Assembly: GCF_900013425.1 (NCBI RefSeq)
Contig: NZ_FBXK01000005.1
Location: 2,046,001 to 2,110,000, forward strand
DNA: 64,000 bases
Direction of reading: 5' to 3'
From: Sphingobium sp. Z007
GTDB taxonomy: Bacteria; Pseudomonadota; Alphaproteobacteria; Sphingomonadales; Sphingomonadaceae
Shown here: in pieces, positions 33,881 to 43,800 of the stretch
Layout of the letters: each line of letters starts with the position of its first letter
Position numbering within the stretch: the first letter of the stretch is position 1
The notes under the pieces: generated by a model
Told to the model about the DNA's origin: nothing
Seen by the model: only the letters and a program-made list of their open reading frames with translations
Database searches by the model: none
Made by a program: the position numbers and the translations under genes

Positions 33881-36800
33881 TCACGTCAGCTTCGTGAACG
33901 AAGCCCCCGCCTCTTCAAGCAGCCGCTCCAATATCGGCATTGGCGACAGAAGCTCAAACTCCAAGTCGGGGAAGCTGTTTAGAATGGCAGTCAAAAACCG
34001 GGAATCCGTAGCCAAAGAATGGGCCCCCTTCTCGTAGCCTGGCGTCAGATGCTTGGGATCTAGCTTTGCCTTGAGATCATCGGAGACCTTATAGGCGTAA
34101 CGTTCGCCGCCTATCTTTGAATAAAAATCCATTCCTACAATGGCAAATTTCCTGTGCCCTTCGCACGCCATGGCCGCCAAGGCTTGAAGGCCCGTCGTGG
34201 CGAAGGGGCGAGACATCATCATCCGGCCTAGTTCGGGTCGTTTTGAGATCACGCTCCAATGATCGCGCAAATCTTCCTTCCTGAAGAAGGGACGGTCCGA
34301 CAGCTTTTCACCGCCTGGATAAGTCATGGCGTCCAACTTAAGCGGGCTATTATATCGCGCTATACGATAGCGGCCCGCTTTGACGACTTCCGCCATGTCG
34401 GCATGCAGATGAGGTTCGTTCACCCCCCAGAACATTTCATCGACCCGACCGCCTAACGCCGGCTCGTCCTCCTTGAAGAAAAAGTTCATGCGGCAGATGA
34501 TATAATCCTGCACGGCATCCGGCATGATCGCAGATCGCGATGATGGGCCGTTACACCACAGCAAAACAGGACGTTTTTTGACGATGGTTTCGGGCGCGCC
34601 GAAGCGTCGATAGTCATGCCCTTCCAAACCAAAATTCAGGAAGGGATTTATGGACACTAGCCGGGCACCATAGCTTTCCTGGATCGCATCCCGAACCGTC
34701 ATGCTCTGACGCTCGATCTTTTTCAGCCAGTCGCGATATTGGTCAAGGTCGCTCCACATGGATGCGTCCATGCCGTCATAATAGCCGTCGAGCACGGCTT
34801 TTCCGTCTATCGCGCCACAATCATGGCCCAACAATATGATGTTCGCCGCGCCCATGTAGGCAGCCAGATGGATGGCCGAGGTGATCGTCGACCAACTCAC
34901 GACCAGACGTCCGTCCTGATGGCTGATCGGCGTGAGGTCCATTTTGTCGAACAGATTTTCGGGATGATCGTAGAAATAGGCTGTCGGCTGGCGAAAGAAA
35001 ACGGAATTTCGGCGCTGTCCGTCCTTCTCCAAATGCCCATATGCGCCGCGTGACACAACTGGGACAGTCTCTCCGTCCGCCAACTCGCAGGAAAATTCGC
35101 CGTTCGCGAATTCCTTGAAAATCGAATAGGTACAAGGGAAATGCCGGAATGCCCGATTGACCCCTATTACCGTCTTGCCCTTAAGCAAGGCGGGATCGAT
35201 GAAATTGCCGCTGGGGCCAGCCGCTACGACAAAAATATCCTCGCCTTTGTGCCGGTCCTGCAAAAGCGAAACCGGCATAGGCATTTCCGCATCATAGGGG
35301 ATGCCATCCGTAAGGGCGACTTCACCATGCAATATCTGCCTCCACCGGTCAGATCGGCACAACAGCCAGCCTTCCTCCTGAGCGGGCGAGACGATCGCAC
35401 CGAAGGCAGGGTGTTCATCAAGCAGATGAAAAATACGGGCAAAGCTGATTGGATTTTCGGGAACCTCTGACATGGAAGTCGGCCGTCCGGTACTGCCGAT
35501 ATAAAGCACGAAGTCTGGTGCCGCCGTCAGCCTCGCATCGGCGTCTTCGACGCCGACATTCTGCATTATTACGGATTGAGGATAATCCCGTTTCAGCCCT
35601 TCCTCAAGATTGGCGCCCTTTCCTTCCAGGATGAAGCTGAATTCGGTCTGATGGTCCTTCGACAATATGTTGAACGCGGGCCTCCAGAGCAGCAGATCGG
35701 CCTTGCCTCTCAGACGGGCTATGACGGCAACGCGCCTGGAGGCGGGGACAACCGCCGCCGGGCCTTCATTAAACCACAACGAAAGCGCTGCGTTGATGCG
35801 GCTCACAAATCGAGTGAGGGTCAGGTCTTGGTTGACCGCATCGAAGGTCGACTTCGTGCAAATACGGATCGCTGCACGGCGTAACGCCGAAAGCGCAGCG
35901 GCTGGCCCGTAGCTTTCAAAAACTGTGCCCGGCGTGCCTGCACCTTCGAGTAAGACGCTGATCCCCGTCTGCCGATAAGCACAGACACGCTTATAGGCTT
36001 GGAGCGCTTCGAGCGCGCACAAGGGGAATGGATCGTCTTCCGAGGAGAGGAAGAAGATATCGCAGCTTTTTATGAATGTGAAAATGCTCGGGCTATCCAG
36101 CCCCCCCAACCAATCTACATTGGGTGATTTATACACATCTTCGTCGGCGCATGTTTGATGCCCCGCCCAGCGAAAGCGCCAAGATAGCCCAGCTTCGCGC
36201 GCAAGATCTGCGACACGAGAAAATAAGGTAACGCCTTTCCGGGGCTGGATTGTGCCGGCCATTACTATCGTAAGAGCCTTGTCGGCATCCAGCTGTCGCT
36301 CAAATGATCCGGGATCGATAGGTTCTGCTAATGCCGTAATGTTATAAACCGTAACCGCTTTATCAACGCCGAAGCTTGATTTCAGCCAATCACGCTGCAA
36401 ATCGGAAACGCACAAAATATTCAGTTCCGGCAGAATATCCCTGAGCTTCGAAAATAATTCCGGCTGCTCATTCGCTACACGGTCAAATATCCACTGCGTT
36501 TCATGCAGATAAATCGCAATCTTATGACGTTCTTCGTAGATTATATCGATCAAACCCGGATTTTGAACGATAGGAGCGATTGAATTGATAATGACGAAAT
36601 CATGTGAAGCAATATAGGGAAGCGCCGCGCTACCATGCGCACGCCAGCCAAGCTCGATGCTGGTGATATCCAAGCCACCCCAGGCCGTCATCGCATTCAA
36701 ATAATGCGAAATAGGACGAGTAACCCCGGTACTGAGTCCGAAATCATGTGCGATTACCAATAGCCGCTGCAATGCCTTCGGCAGTCGCGGCAAAGAAGCG

Positions 36801-37159
36801 GCGTCATCCAAAAAACCGTCCAGCACATGGTTACGATACCAGAAATGACCCCGATTACGCGATTCTGTCTTGACTCTTTTTCCATCCATGCGGCGTCGTG
36901 AAGGAACGGTCAATGCTTCTGGAGCAGCATTTAAGAGAACCTCAAGTTCCGCATCTGATGTCGGGTCCGTCACGCATGAATTCGGCGTAGCAGATGCGTC
37001 TTTAGGAGCTGATCGACCAAGCCTTTTACCAATCCACTGAAAATGTTCCAACGGATCCATCCCGAGCGCTGCCACATCGGGATATTGCTTTAGATAAGCG
37101 TCGCCAAATGAACCCGCGTTCAACTCCGAATCGCCCTCATCGTCACAATGAGGTATCAT
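33881..37159 (-). CDS. Giant fusion: YDV-type repeat, GT4, DUF115/MptE-like and GT42-like domains
   Basis: A 1092-residue protein. It opens with a short repeat (YLKQYPDVAALGMDPLEHF, GKRLGR). Residues about 130-480 form a GT4 glycosyltransferase (IVMAGTIQPRKGVTLFSRVA, ALEALQAYKRVCAY). Residues about 640-860 resemble DUF115/MptE (FVVAAGPSGNFIDPALLKGK, ILLGHDCG). Residues about 863-1092 resemble GT42 sialyltransferases (CNGPSS near 869, FAIVGMDFYSK, and HSLATD near 1047 with the likely catalytic His). The GT42 motif FRCN is changed to CRMN. Start chosen at ATG 37159, overlapping the previous stop (TGATG). Likely adds more than one sugar, possibly a nonulosonate. Confidence 0.82.
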   Translation of the reverse strand: MIPHCDDEGDSELNAGSFGDAYLKQYPDVAALGMDPLEHFQWIGKRLGRSAPKDASATPNSCVTDPTSDAELEVLLNAAPEALTVPSRRRMDGKRVKTESRNRGHFWYRNHVLDGFLDDAASLPRLPKALQRLLVIAHDFGLSTGVTRPISHYLNAMTAWGGLDITSIELGWRAHGSAALPYIASHDFVIINSIAPIVQNPGLIDIIYEERHKIAIYLHETQWIFDRVANEQPELFSKLRDILPELNILCVSDLQRDWLKSSFGVDKAVTVYNITALAEPIDPGSFERQLDADKALTIVMAGTIQPRKGVTLFSRVADLAREAGLSWRFRWAGHQTCADEDVYKSPNVDWLGGLDSPSIFTFIKSCDIFFLSSEDDPFPLCALEALQAYKRVCAYRQTGISVLLEGAGTPGTVFESYGPAAALSALRRAAIRICTKSTFDAVNQDLTLTRFVSRINAALSLWFNEGPAAVVPASRRVAVIARLRGKADLLLWRPAFNILSKDHQTEFSFILEGKGANLEEGLKRDYPQSVIMQNVGVEDADARLTAAPDFVLYIGSTGRPTSMSEVPENPISFARIFHLLDEHPAFGAIVSPAQEEGWLLCRSDRWRQILHGEVALTDGIPYDAEMPMPVSLLQDRHKGEDIFVVAAGPSGNFIDPALLKGKTVIGVNRAFRHFPCTYSIFKEFANGEFSCELADGETVPVVSRGAYGHLEKDGQRRNSVFFRQPTAYFYDHPENLFDKMDLTPISHQDGRLVVSWSTITSAIHLAAYMGAANIILLGHDCGAIDGKAVLDGYYDGMDASMWSDLDQYRDWLKKIERQSMTVRDAIQESYGARLVSINPFLNFGLEGHDYRRFGAPETIVKKRPVLLWCNGPSSRSAIMPDAVQDYIICRMNFFFKEDEPALGGRVDEMFWGVNEPHLHADMAEVVKAGRYRIARYNSPLKLDAMTYPGGEKLSDRPFFRKEDLRDHWSVISKRPELGRMMMSRPFATTGLQALAAMACEGHRKFAIVGMDFYSKIGGERYAYKVSDDLKAKLDPKHLTPGYEKGAHSLATDSRFLTAILNSFPDLEFELLSPMPILERLLEEAGASFTKLT

Positions 37160-39831
37160 CAATTATTCCCCGCCTCACTGGCCAGGGGACCACTTGGCCT
37201 TCCTTCATTCATGCCGTGCAGCACGTAGTGACGCAGGGGGTCCATACCTGCTTCAGCGACATCGCGATTGAGATTCAAATAGACCGTTTGATCGAAAAGA
37301 CCTTGGCTCTTCAATTTAGAATTCAGGCGATCGCGCCCAATGGCTGCGGGAAGCCACGACGTGAAGCGCAGCTTCTTGCCTCTCTCTTCGATCAGCATCG
37401 CCACCAGCTTGGCCAACCAAGCTACACGACCTTCCGTTCGCGCCAAGTTCTTGCCTTGCAAACTCAACGTATTCTGCAACCCGCGCTTGTCCCCTTCAGA
37501 GCGCGCCAATGCTTGTCCCAGCGACAGCGTTTCCCGCAGCAAATGTGAATTTTCGTTGGTCAAACGTGCGACCGATCCACCAAGTTCATCTTCACGACGA
37601 TGATAGGCGGTGCTTAAATCAGCCAATTCATGTTCCAGGCGCACCCTATGGTCCACGGCACGCGCCAGTTCATATTCCACGCGTGACTGTTCTTCGTTCG
37701 CGCGCGCCAGAGCGGCGGAAAGATCGTCCTCCAGACGACTCTGCGTTCTCCCCAACTCTACAAGCTCGTTGATCCGGTCGGTCAAGCCGACCATATCCGC
37801 ATGCATTTCCGCTTGGGCTCGGTGTGCGTTTTCCCGCTCACTCTTCAACGAATGTTCCAACTGCGCAACCTGCCATGCGGCGTGGTCGCGCGCAGCCCTT
37901 TCGCTATCCTCAAGCGCGGCGACGCGCTGCATAGCCTCCTGTCGTTCGCTATCCCTCTTATCGATCAGCGCCTGGAGCTCCGCTTCCCCTTTCTGCAACA
38001 TCTGGGTTAGCAAGACAATCTCGGCGAATGCCGCTTCCGCGCGCTCGGTTGCCGCCGAAAGATCGGCGTCCCTATCTTGTAAAGATTTCTCACTCTCGTC
38101 GACTTGAGCAGTCAGTTCGTCCATACGCGCCAACGCATCGGTCAGCTTCTGTCCAACGTCGTGGGTCTCGGCGCGACGTTGCTCAAGTGCGCTTTGCGTC
38201 TGCGCAAGGCTGGACCGAAGTTCAGCCAGTTCCTTGTCCCGCATTGCCAATTCGGCTTCAAACCGCTGGTCCGCACGCTCCGCGTCCGCTTTGCTGGATG
38301 CGGCGGCGCTTTCTGCACGTTCAACTTGCTCCGACAACATCGTCGCGGCATGTTTCGCCTCAGCAAGATGGGCGATTACCTCCGCCAACTCCTCTGCCCG
38401 CTCGCTCAGTTCCGCTTCCAGCCGCTGCACGATCGTATCGGCCTCAGATTTACTCAAGGCGAGCCTGGCTTCTGCGCGTTCGACCTGCTGCTCCAGGGCA
38501 GCCCTGGCGCTCTTGGCGCTGCCCAATTGCGAAAGTGCATCGGCAAGGTCTTCGTTTCGCCTGCTCAATTCATTCTCCACACGCTGCACAGCTTCGTCAG
38601 CCTCTCTTCTGCTCGATGCCAACATGCCCTCGGCACGGTCAACCCGCTCCTCAAGCGCCGTAGCAAAAGATTTCGTGCTTGATACCTGGGCGAGCGCTTC
38701 CGCAAGCTGCTTGGAAAACCCCTCTTCGAAGCGAAGCAGGGTTGCGCCAATCTGCTGCTCAGCAGAGGTCAATGCCTCCTCACTGAGCGCAGCCTGACGC
38801 GCCAATGCAGCCTCTGCCTCCGTCCGAGCCATCTTCAACTCTTCTGATTGCGTCATGAGCTCCATCTCTTTTTCTTGCGATTCCGCCTCAAGCTGCTTGG
38901 CCCTGTTGCCGGCCAGACGCCCCCGTTTGATAAGACCGCCAAACGCCCCTGACGCCGCGTCCAGTTCGCGTTTAATGGCATCGAGTTCATCATAGTCGGC
39001 AGCATTTTCCCCCTGGCTCGCCCAACCCTCGAATATGCGATAAGCCGTGCGTAGCCAATGCGCTTTAGACGAATCCCCGATGAACTGTGCATCATCGTAT
39101 CGATGATGGCGATAACGATCGGACAAAAATGCATCGATTCCCTGCGACGCTTGATCGGGCGAGCGCGGCCAGCTTATCCCAAATGCTTTCGATACTCGTG
39201 CCACCGTCGCAGGCCAGTCCGTCATAAGTTCGTGATAGCTGGTGAAACAGCGCACCCTGCCCCTTGATCCAGCTTCTGCATCGAGAACATGCCGCAGCCA
39301 GAGGAGATAACTGAACTCCGAGTCAAAGCCATGACGGGTGTTAAGCGAAGCTGCGACTTCATCGGGATGGCGTATCGGCAGGATAATGCGTGGCGAGACA
39401 TTGCTGGCTTGAAGCAGGTCGAACCAGAATTTAGTCAAACGACATATACGCGGATCCTTTAGGACGAAAAAATTCGAGCCGCCATATTGCTTCGCCAACA
39501 TTTCTTGCGCTTGCTCGAACAAAAGAAGGTGATCCGGCGCATGATACCAGTCCGTATCGAAAGGAAGCCAATCTATCCAACTTGACCCCGCCAATTCTAA
39601 TATTCTGGCATTTATATCAATGACGCCTTGTGGTTCCCAGAAACCCAAATCATTATCATTTTCTATGGGCTTCACGAGATCGCGAGGAAGTGCACAACCA
39701 AGAAGATTAAGAACTCGAGTCAAGGCGCTCGTGCCCGATCGATGCATGCCTAGGATCAGCAAGCATATTTTTGCGTCATCGCTATCGATATTGCCGATAT
39801 TCATAGAGCTGACGCGATGCCCCTTTACCAT
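37159..39831 (-). CDS. Sulfotransferase-like protein with long coiled coil and C-terminal YDV repeat
   Basis: An 890-residue protein. Residues about 20-260 are sulfotransferase-like: the 5'-PAPS loop LGMHRSGTSALTRVL and a 3'-phosphate segment RIILPIRHPDEVAAS. A very long coiled coil (about 280-830, rich in Ala/Glu/Arg/Leu heptads such as ALEQQVERAEARLALSKSEA) follows. The end carries VYLNLNRDVAEAGMDPLRHY and GMNEGR, the same repeat found in neighbouring glycosyltransferases. First ATG used; M at 39804 or a TTG at 39873 are alternatives. Inference: it sulfates the capsule while the coiled coil organises or measures chains. Confidence 0.8.
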   Translation of the reverse strand: MVKGHRVSSMNIGNIDSDDAKICLLILGMHRSGTSALTRVLNLLGCALPRDLVKPIENDNDLGFWEPQGVIDINARILELAGSSWIDWLPFDTDWYHAPDHLLLFEQAQEMLAKQYGGSNFFVLKDPRICRLTKFWFDLLQASNVSPRIILPIRHPDEVAASLNTRHGFDSEFSYLLWLRHVLDAEAGSRGRVRCFTSYHELMTDWPATVARVSKAFGISWPRSPDQASQGIDAFLSDRYRHHRYDDAQFIGDSSKAHWLRTAYRIFEGWASQGENAADYDELDAIKRELDAASGAFGGLIKRGRLAGNRAKQLEAESQEKEMELMTQSEELKMARTEAEAALARQAALSEEALTSAEQQIGATLLRFEEGFSKQLAEALAQVSSTKSFATALEERVDRAEGMLASSRREADEAVQRVENELSRRNEDLADALSQLGSAKSARAALEQQVERAEARLALSKSEADTIVQRLEAELSERAEELAEVIAHLAEAKHAATMLSEQVERAESAAASSKADAERADQRFEAELAMRDKELAELRSSLAQTQSALEQRRAETHDVGQKLTDALARMDELTAQVDESEKSLQDRDADLSAATERAEAAFAEIVLLTQMLQKGEAELQALIDKRDSERQEAMQRVAALEDSERAARDHAAWQVAQLEHSLKSERENAHRAQAEMHADMVGLTDRINELVELGRTQSRLEDDLSAALARANEEQSRVEYELARAVDHRVRLEHELADLSTAYHRREDELGGSVARLTNENSHLLRETLSLGQALARSEGDKRGLQNTLSLQGKNLARTEGRVAWLAKLVAMLIEERGKKLRFTSWLPAAIGRDRLNSKLKSQGLFDQTVYLNLNRDVAEAGMDPLRHYVLHGMNEGRPSGPLASEAGNN

Positions 39832-40020
39832 AGCAGCGATTGATGTTGATGTAACCTTCCACTCATTGCACAAGGTCTATTGAAGCGAGCCACCGTCGCT
39901 CGATAATAACGCCTAAGCATTGCGCAGCCAATCGGACCAGAACGACGCAGCGCGATGACGCGCGAAAGCGAGATTTTGGGCGTTGATGGCCCACTTGACG
40001 CCAACTGCATCCATTTCATT

Positions 40021-40821
40021 TCAGCGCAGCAAATTGCTCCTCTCTTGCTTCCACACAATATCGCGGGCCGCACGAACGGTTTCGAGCGGATTTTGTCCAG
40101 CGCGTCTGAACCGAACAAGAAATTCGGATGTGCCAGCTATGGTTGGAACGAATCTATCAAATTCCAACGACAATAATTTCAAATTGATGAGGTCCTCGAA
40201 TATATCGAGGAATGAACTCGGCGTAAATATCCAGCAATGACTGTCGATATAGTCATTTCCATTATACTGCCTAACCGCTTGTTCATAAGCAAGCTGCAGT
40301 GCCACGTCGCCAACAAACAACGGCGCATTTTGGACCCCGGCCCAAGCGTCTTCCGTATTCATGGCAACCGTCATCCGACAACTATCGAACATTTGCGCGA
40401 TCGATGGGCGCCTGTTCCCTTGGAGGTGGGCTTCAACCAATGTGCCTGTCGTGCTGAGCGGCCGCTTCAGATCAAACCCATATCGCTTGTCCGGTATCGC
40501 TAAGGATATAATTCCATCGCCGGTCAACGACTGGCTGACGTCATCAAACCAGTCGATAAGATTGGGGATATGCTGAATGACATGGCTAGCAATGGCATAG
40601 GCGAAGGGGCCGCTTTCCTTGAGCGGCTGTTCGCGCCAGGGAAGCCGCGCATGTAAATCGGGATCGTCACCGACTATTGAACGGCCCAGAAAATCGACAT
40701 ACGTCACGGCAGCCGCATCTTTCGTCAGCACTGGACCAAGAGCAGAAGGAAACTCTATTCCTTGTCGGCCAAGATCGAGTCCGCCGATAAGATGATCGTT
40801 ACGATTAATTTGAAACGACAC
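40021..40821 (-). CDS. Class I SAM-dependent methyltransferase-like protein
   Basis: A 266-residue protein with a methyltransferase-like core: VTYVDFLG (acidic residue after the second strand), AIASHVIQHIPNLIDWFDDV (post-motif region) and LTGDGIISLAIPDKRYGFD. The glycine-rich motif I is not conspicuous, so the fold assignment rests on the HVIQH...W pattern. GTG start with GGAG upstream. In the array it may O-methylate a sugar or cap the chain. Confidence 0.65.
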   Translation of the reverse strand: MSFQINRNDHLIGGLDLGRQGIEFPSALGPVLTKDAAAVTYVDFLGRSIVGDDPDLHARLPWREQPLKESGPFAYAIASHVIQHIPNLIDWFDDVSQSLTGDGIISLAIPDKRYGFDLKRPLSTTGTLVEAHLQGNRRPSIAQMFDSCRMTVAMNTEDAWAGVQNAPLFVGDVALQLAYEQAVRQYNGNDYIDSHCWIFTPSSFLDIFEDLINLKLLSLEFDRFVPTIAGTSEFLVRFRRAGQNPLETVRAARDIVWKQERSNLLR

Positions 40822-40852
40822 TAGTCAGTTCTCCGTAAGGATAATCCAGGAT

Positions 40853-43800
40853 TTATTGCAGAGCGTATTGGCGGGACTTATGCTGGCTGTCACCTGCATT
40901 GATACTGCTCACCTCCCAATATATTTTATGCAAATCCGCCGCTTGATCCGCCATGCTGCGTGCTGCGCCTTCACGCGGCGGAGGCGCTTTACGATAACGC
41001 GCCGGGTCTGCATCAATTCGGGAGAGAATATTTTCCAGGCCATTTACAGCGGTAACGTCAATGACATAGCCATTTATATCTTCTTCCACATCCTGGCCGA
41101 TCGCACCCAGATTGGACGCGATCACCCATAGACCGCTTTTCAGGGCCTCTCGCGTCACCAGGCCGTAACTTTCAGGCCAGGTCGAGGGAGCCAGCAGCAC
41201 ATCAATCAGGCTGTAAAGCGAAGCGACCTGCTTCTGCGCAAAAGGCGCAACCAGCGTCACCGGGGTAGTGCCCCAGAAGGTGTCGATCGATTGCCCGGGC
41301 GCCAGCGTTCCATCGACCATAGTCAGATGAAGGTTGGCATAGGCGCCACGGCGCAAAGCCGCTTCAATCAGAGCAGCGCCCTTGTGGGAAGATCGCCCGC
41401 CCACATGGCCCAAGGCAACGCGACCATCGGGCCGTGGCGATCTGGCCACACCTTCTATAGCCGGCGTTCCATTTTCGACCACCCGCACATTGTCAATGCC
41501 GGCATTAGCATAGATGTCTGCAAACGGACGCGACACGCTCAGATTCGCAGCGGAATTCTGCAACAAGGAACCGAGTCGCTGCCGCCGCTCGATCGAAGCC
41601 AACATATTGGCGCTGTCGGCGCAGTCGTTCAGAATATCGCTACTTGGCAGACGCAGCAGGCCGTCGCTATCGACCAGGAATTGATGATCAGACACCCACC
41701 ATGCGTCATGCAATGTCACGACGTAGGGAATGGCGCGACGGTGAGCCGTCTCCACAATCGATGCCGTCAACCGCTGCACGCAGTGAAAATGAATGAGGTC
41801 GGGCTTGAAATGATCCAACACACGCTCGAATGGCGCTACATTTCCTTCATTGAACGGCCGCCAGTCCATATTCACTTCCTGCGGCGTTGACAGTCGATAA
41901 ACGGGAATGCCTCTTTCTGATTCCAGGGTGAACCGACCCGGCGCTACGCCATCATTGGAGCAGAAGATGCCGATGTTCAGGTCTGGATATTGTTCGGCGA
42001 AAGTCCAAACATTATCTTCTACCACTCGCGTCGCACCGCCATAGCTTTGTGGCGCAAAAAATACGTTGCAGATGAGGACACGAAGACGGCTTCGACCAGT
42101 CGGCAACGAGACAAGATTTTGTTCCCCGAAAACATTTTTGATCGTGTCGGCCGCGATATCGATATCATAATCCCGTAACGCCTTTTCGCGCGCTTTTGCG
42201 CCGATGAGCATGCGCAGATCTGTATCTGTGATCAGCTTCTCTAAGGCAGCGAGCCACTCAGCATCACTATCGACGATCAGGCCATCGACACCATTTTCGA
42301 TGACATCATGATAAGTCTCGGTGCCGCTGACCACCGACGGTATCTGCAAAACAGCCGCCTCCAGCCATTTTATCTCGCTTTTACAATCGGCCACAATGCT
42401 CGGCTCCAGCACCGCCAGATTGATATGACAGCTGGCGAGCAATGACCAATAGGCTTTCACGTCCGCCACAAAAGCGTGGGTGATGATGCGATCATCCATC
42501 GCAGCTAGGTCTGGTCGCAATTTCAGATGACCCACGATCACAAGGTCCACATGGTCATACCGGGTCATCAGGTCGAGCAAGGCCGGCCCGACGAGATTGT
42601 TGAAATCGGCATTATGCGCCTTTGTCCCCGAACCGTAAAAAATCCTGATCCGCCCGTCCTGGCTACGGACGGGCTTGGCGCCCATTTCGATCGCGGCGAT
42701 GTTACGATCGTCCAGCGCATTGCGGATGATGATGCTCTCATCCCCCGCAGTAACCGCCCGCATCTTTTCGGCTAGCGGCGGGGTGGATGCTATGCTGCCC
42801 TTGCACATGGACATCGCATAGCGAAACAATGGTACGCCGAATTGCAGGCCCGCATATTCCTGCGGCGAAATTTCTCCTTCGAAAGAGGGGTAAGGATCAG
42901 GATAGCAATCGGAATCAAATATGAGGTCGTCGATCTCATAATAGGTGCTCAGGTTCATGCTGTTTGCATGGAGGATCGCCCGCAAAACATGGGGTAGTGC
43001 AGCTACGCGATAGATGATGACGGCTCTCGCCCCCATCAGGCTGTCCATGAACGCCTGGACGTGGTGGTGGGAAAAAACCCGGACGGGAATATCGGCCTGT
43101 TCGAATTCCAGAACCTTTTGTTCGATGCGGTAATGATTGCATTGTCGCAGATCGTCGTTGGCCAATATTGCGACATATCCATCTGAATCACCGCCTGTCG
43201 GTGCCGGCAGGTCGTCCATGTCGATATAAACTGCGCGGATGTCGTCAAGCGTGTCGGTTAAAAGCCTGTCGATTGCCGCTCTTTTGACCAGATCGGCATC
43301 GCTCTCGGCGACCTCCTTATACATCGCATGCGCCCGCGCACTTTGATGATCGAAATACCGACTGACGACTTCGTGCAGCTTTGCGCCGAATTCCGGCTTC
43401 TGCCGCCACAGCGGATAGGCTTTGCGCAGAACGTCGAACGCCTCGGCGAATTCCTTACGATCCACATAAATGGATGTTGCGTGCAGAAATGCCCAGATCG
43501 GCCCACGGTCGAGACTCATAGACGCGGTATAGGCTTCCAGCGCATCTGACGTCGCGCCGAGCGCGCGGTGCGCATCGCCCAGCAGACACAAAGGCTCCGC
43601 CGTCGGCGCGAGCGCAGTTGATTGCTTGAACATCGTGACGGCTTTGTTGAAATCCCCCTGCACCAAGGCGCGCCGCCCGATGCAATCCAGCAGCCATGCC
43701 GCGTTGGCACCCATCAAATCGACATTCTTCAGAACGCGCGAAATTGGACTGTTGAACAGCGCAACCAGCGCCTGGCTTCGGGTGGTTGACGACGCCATTC

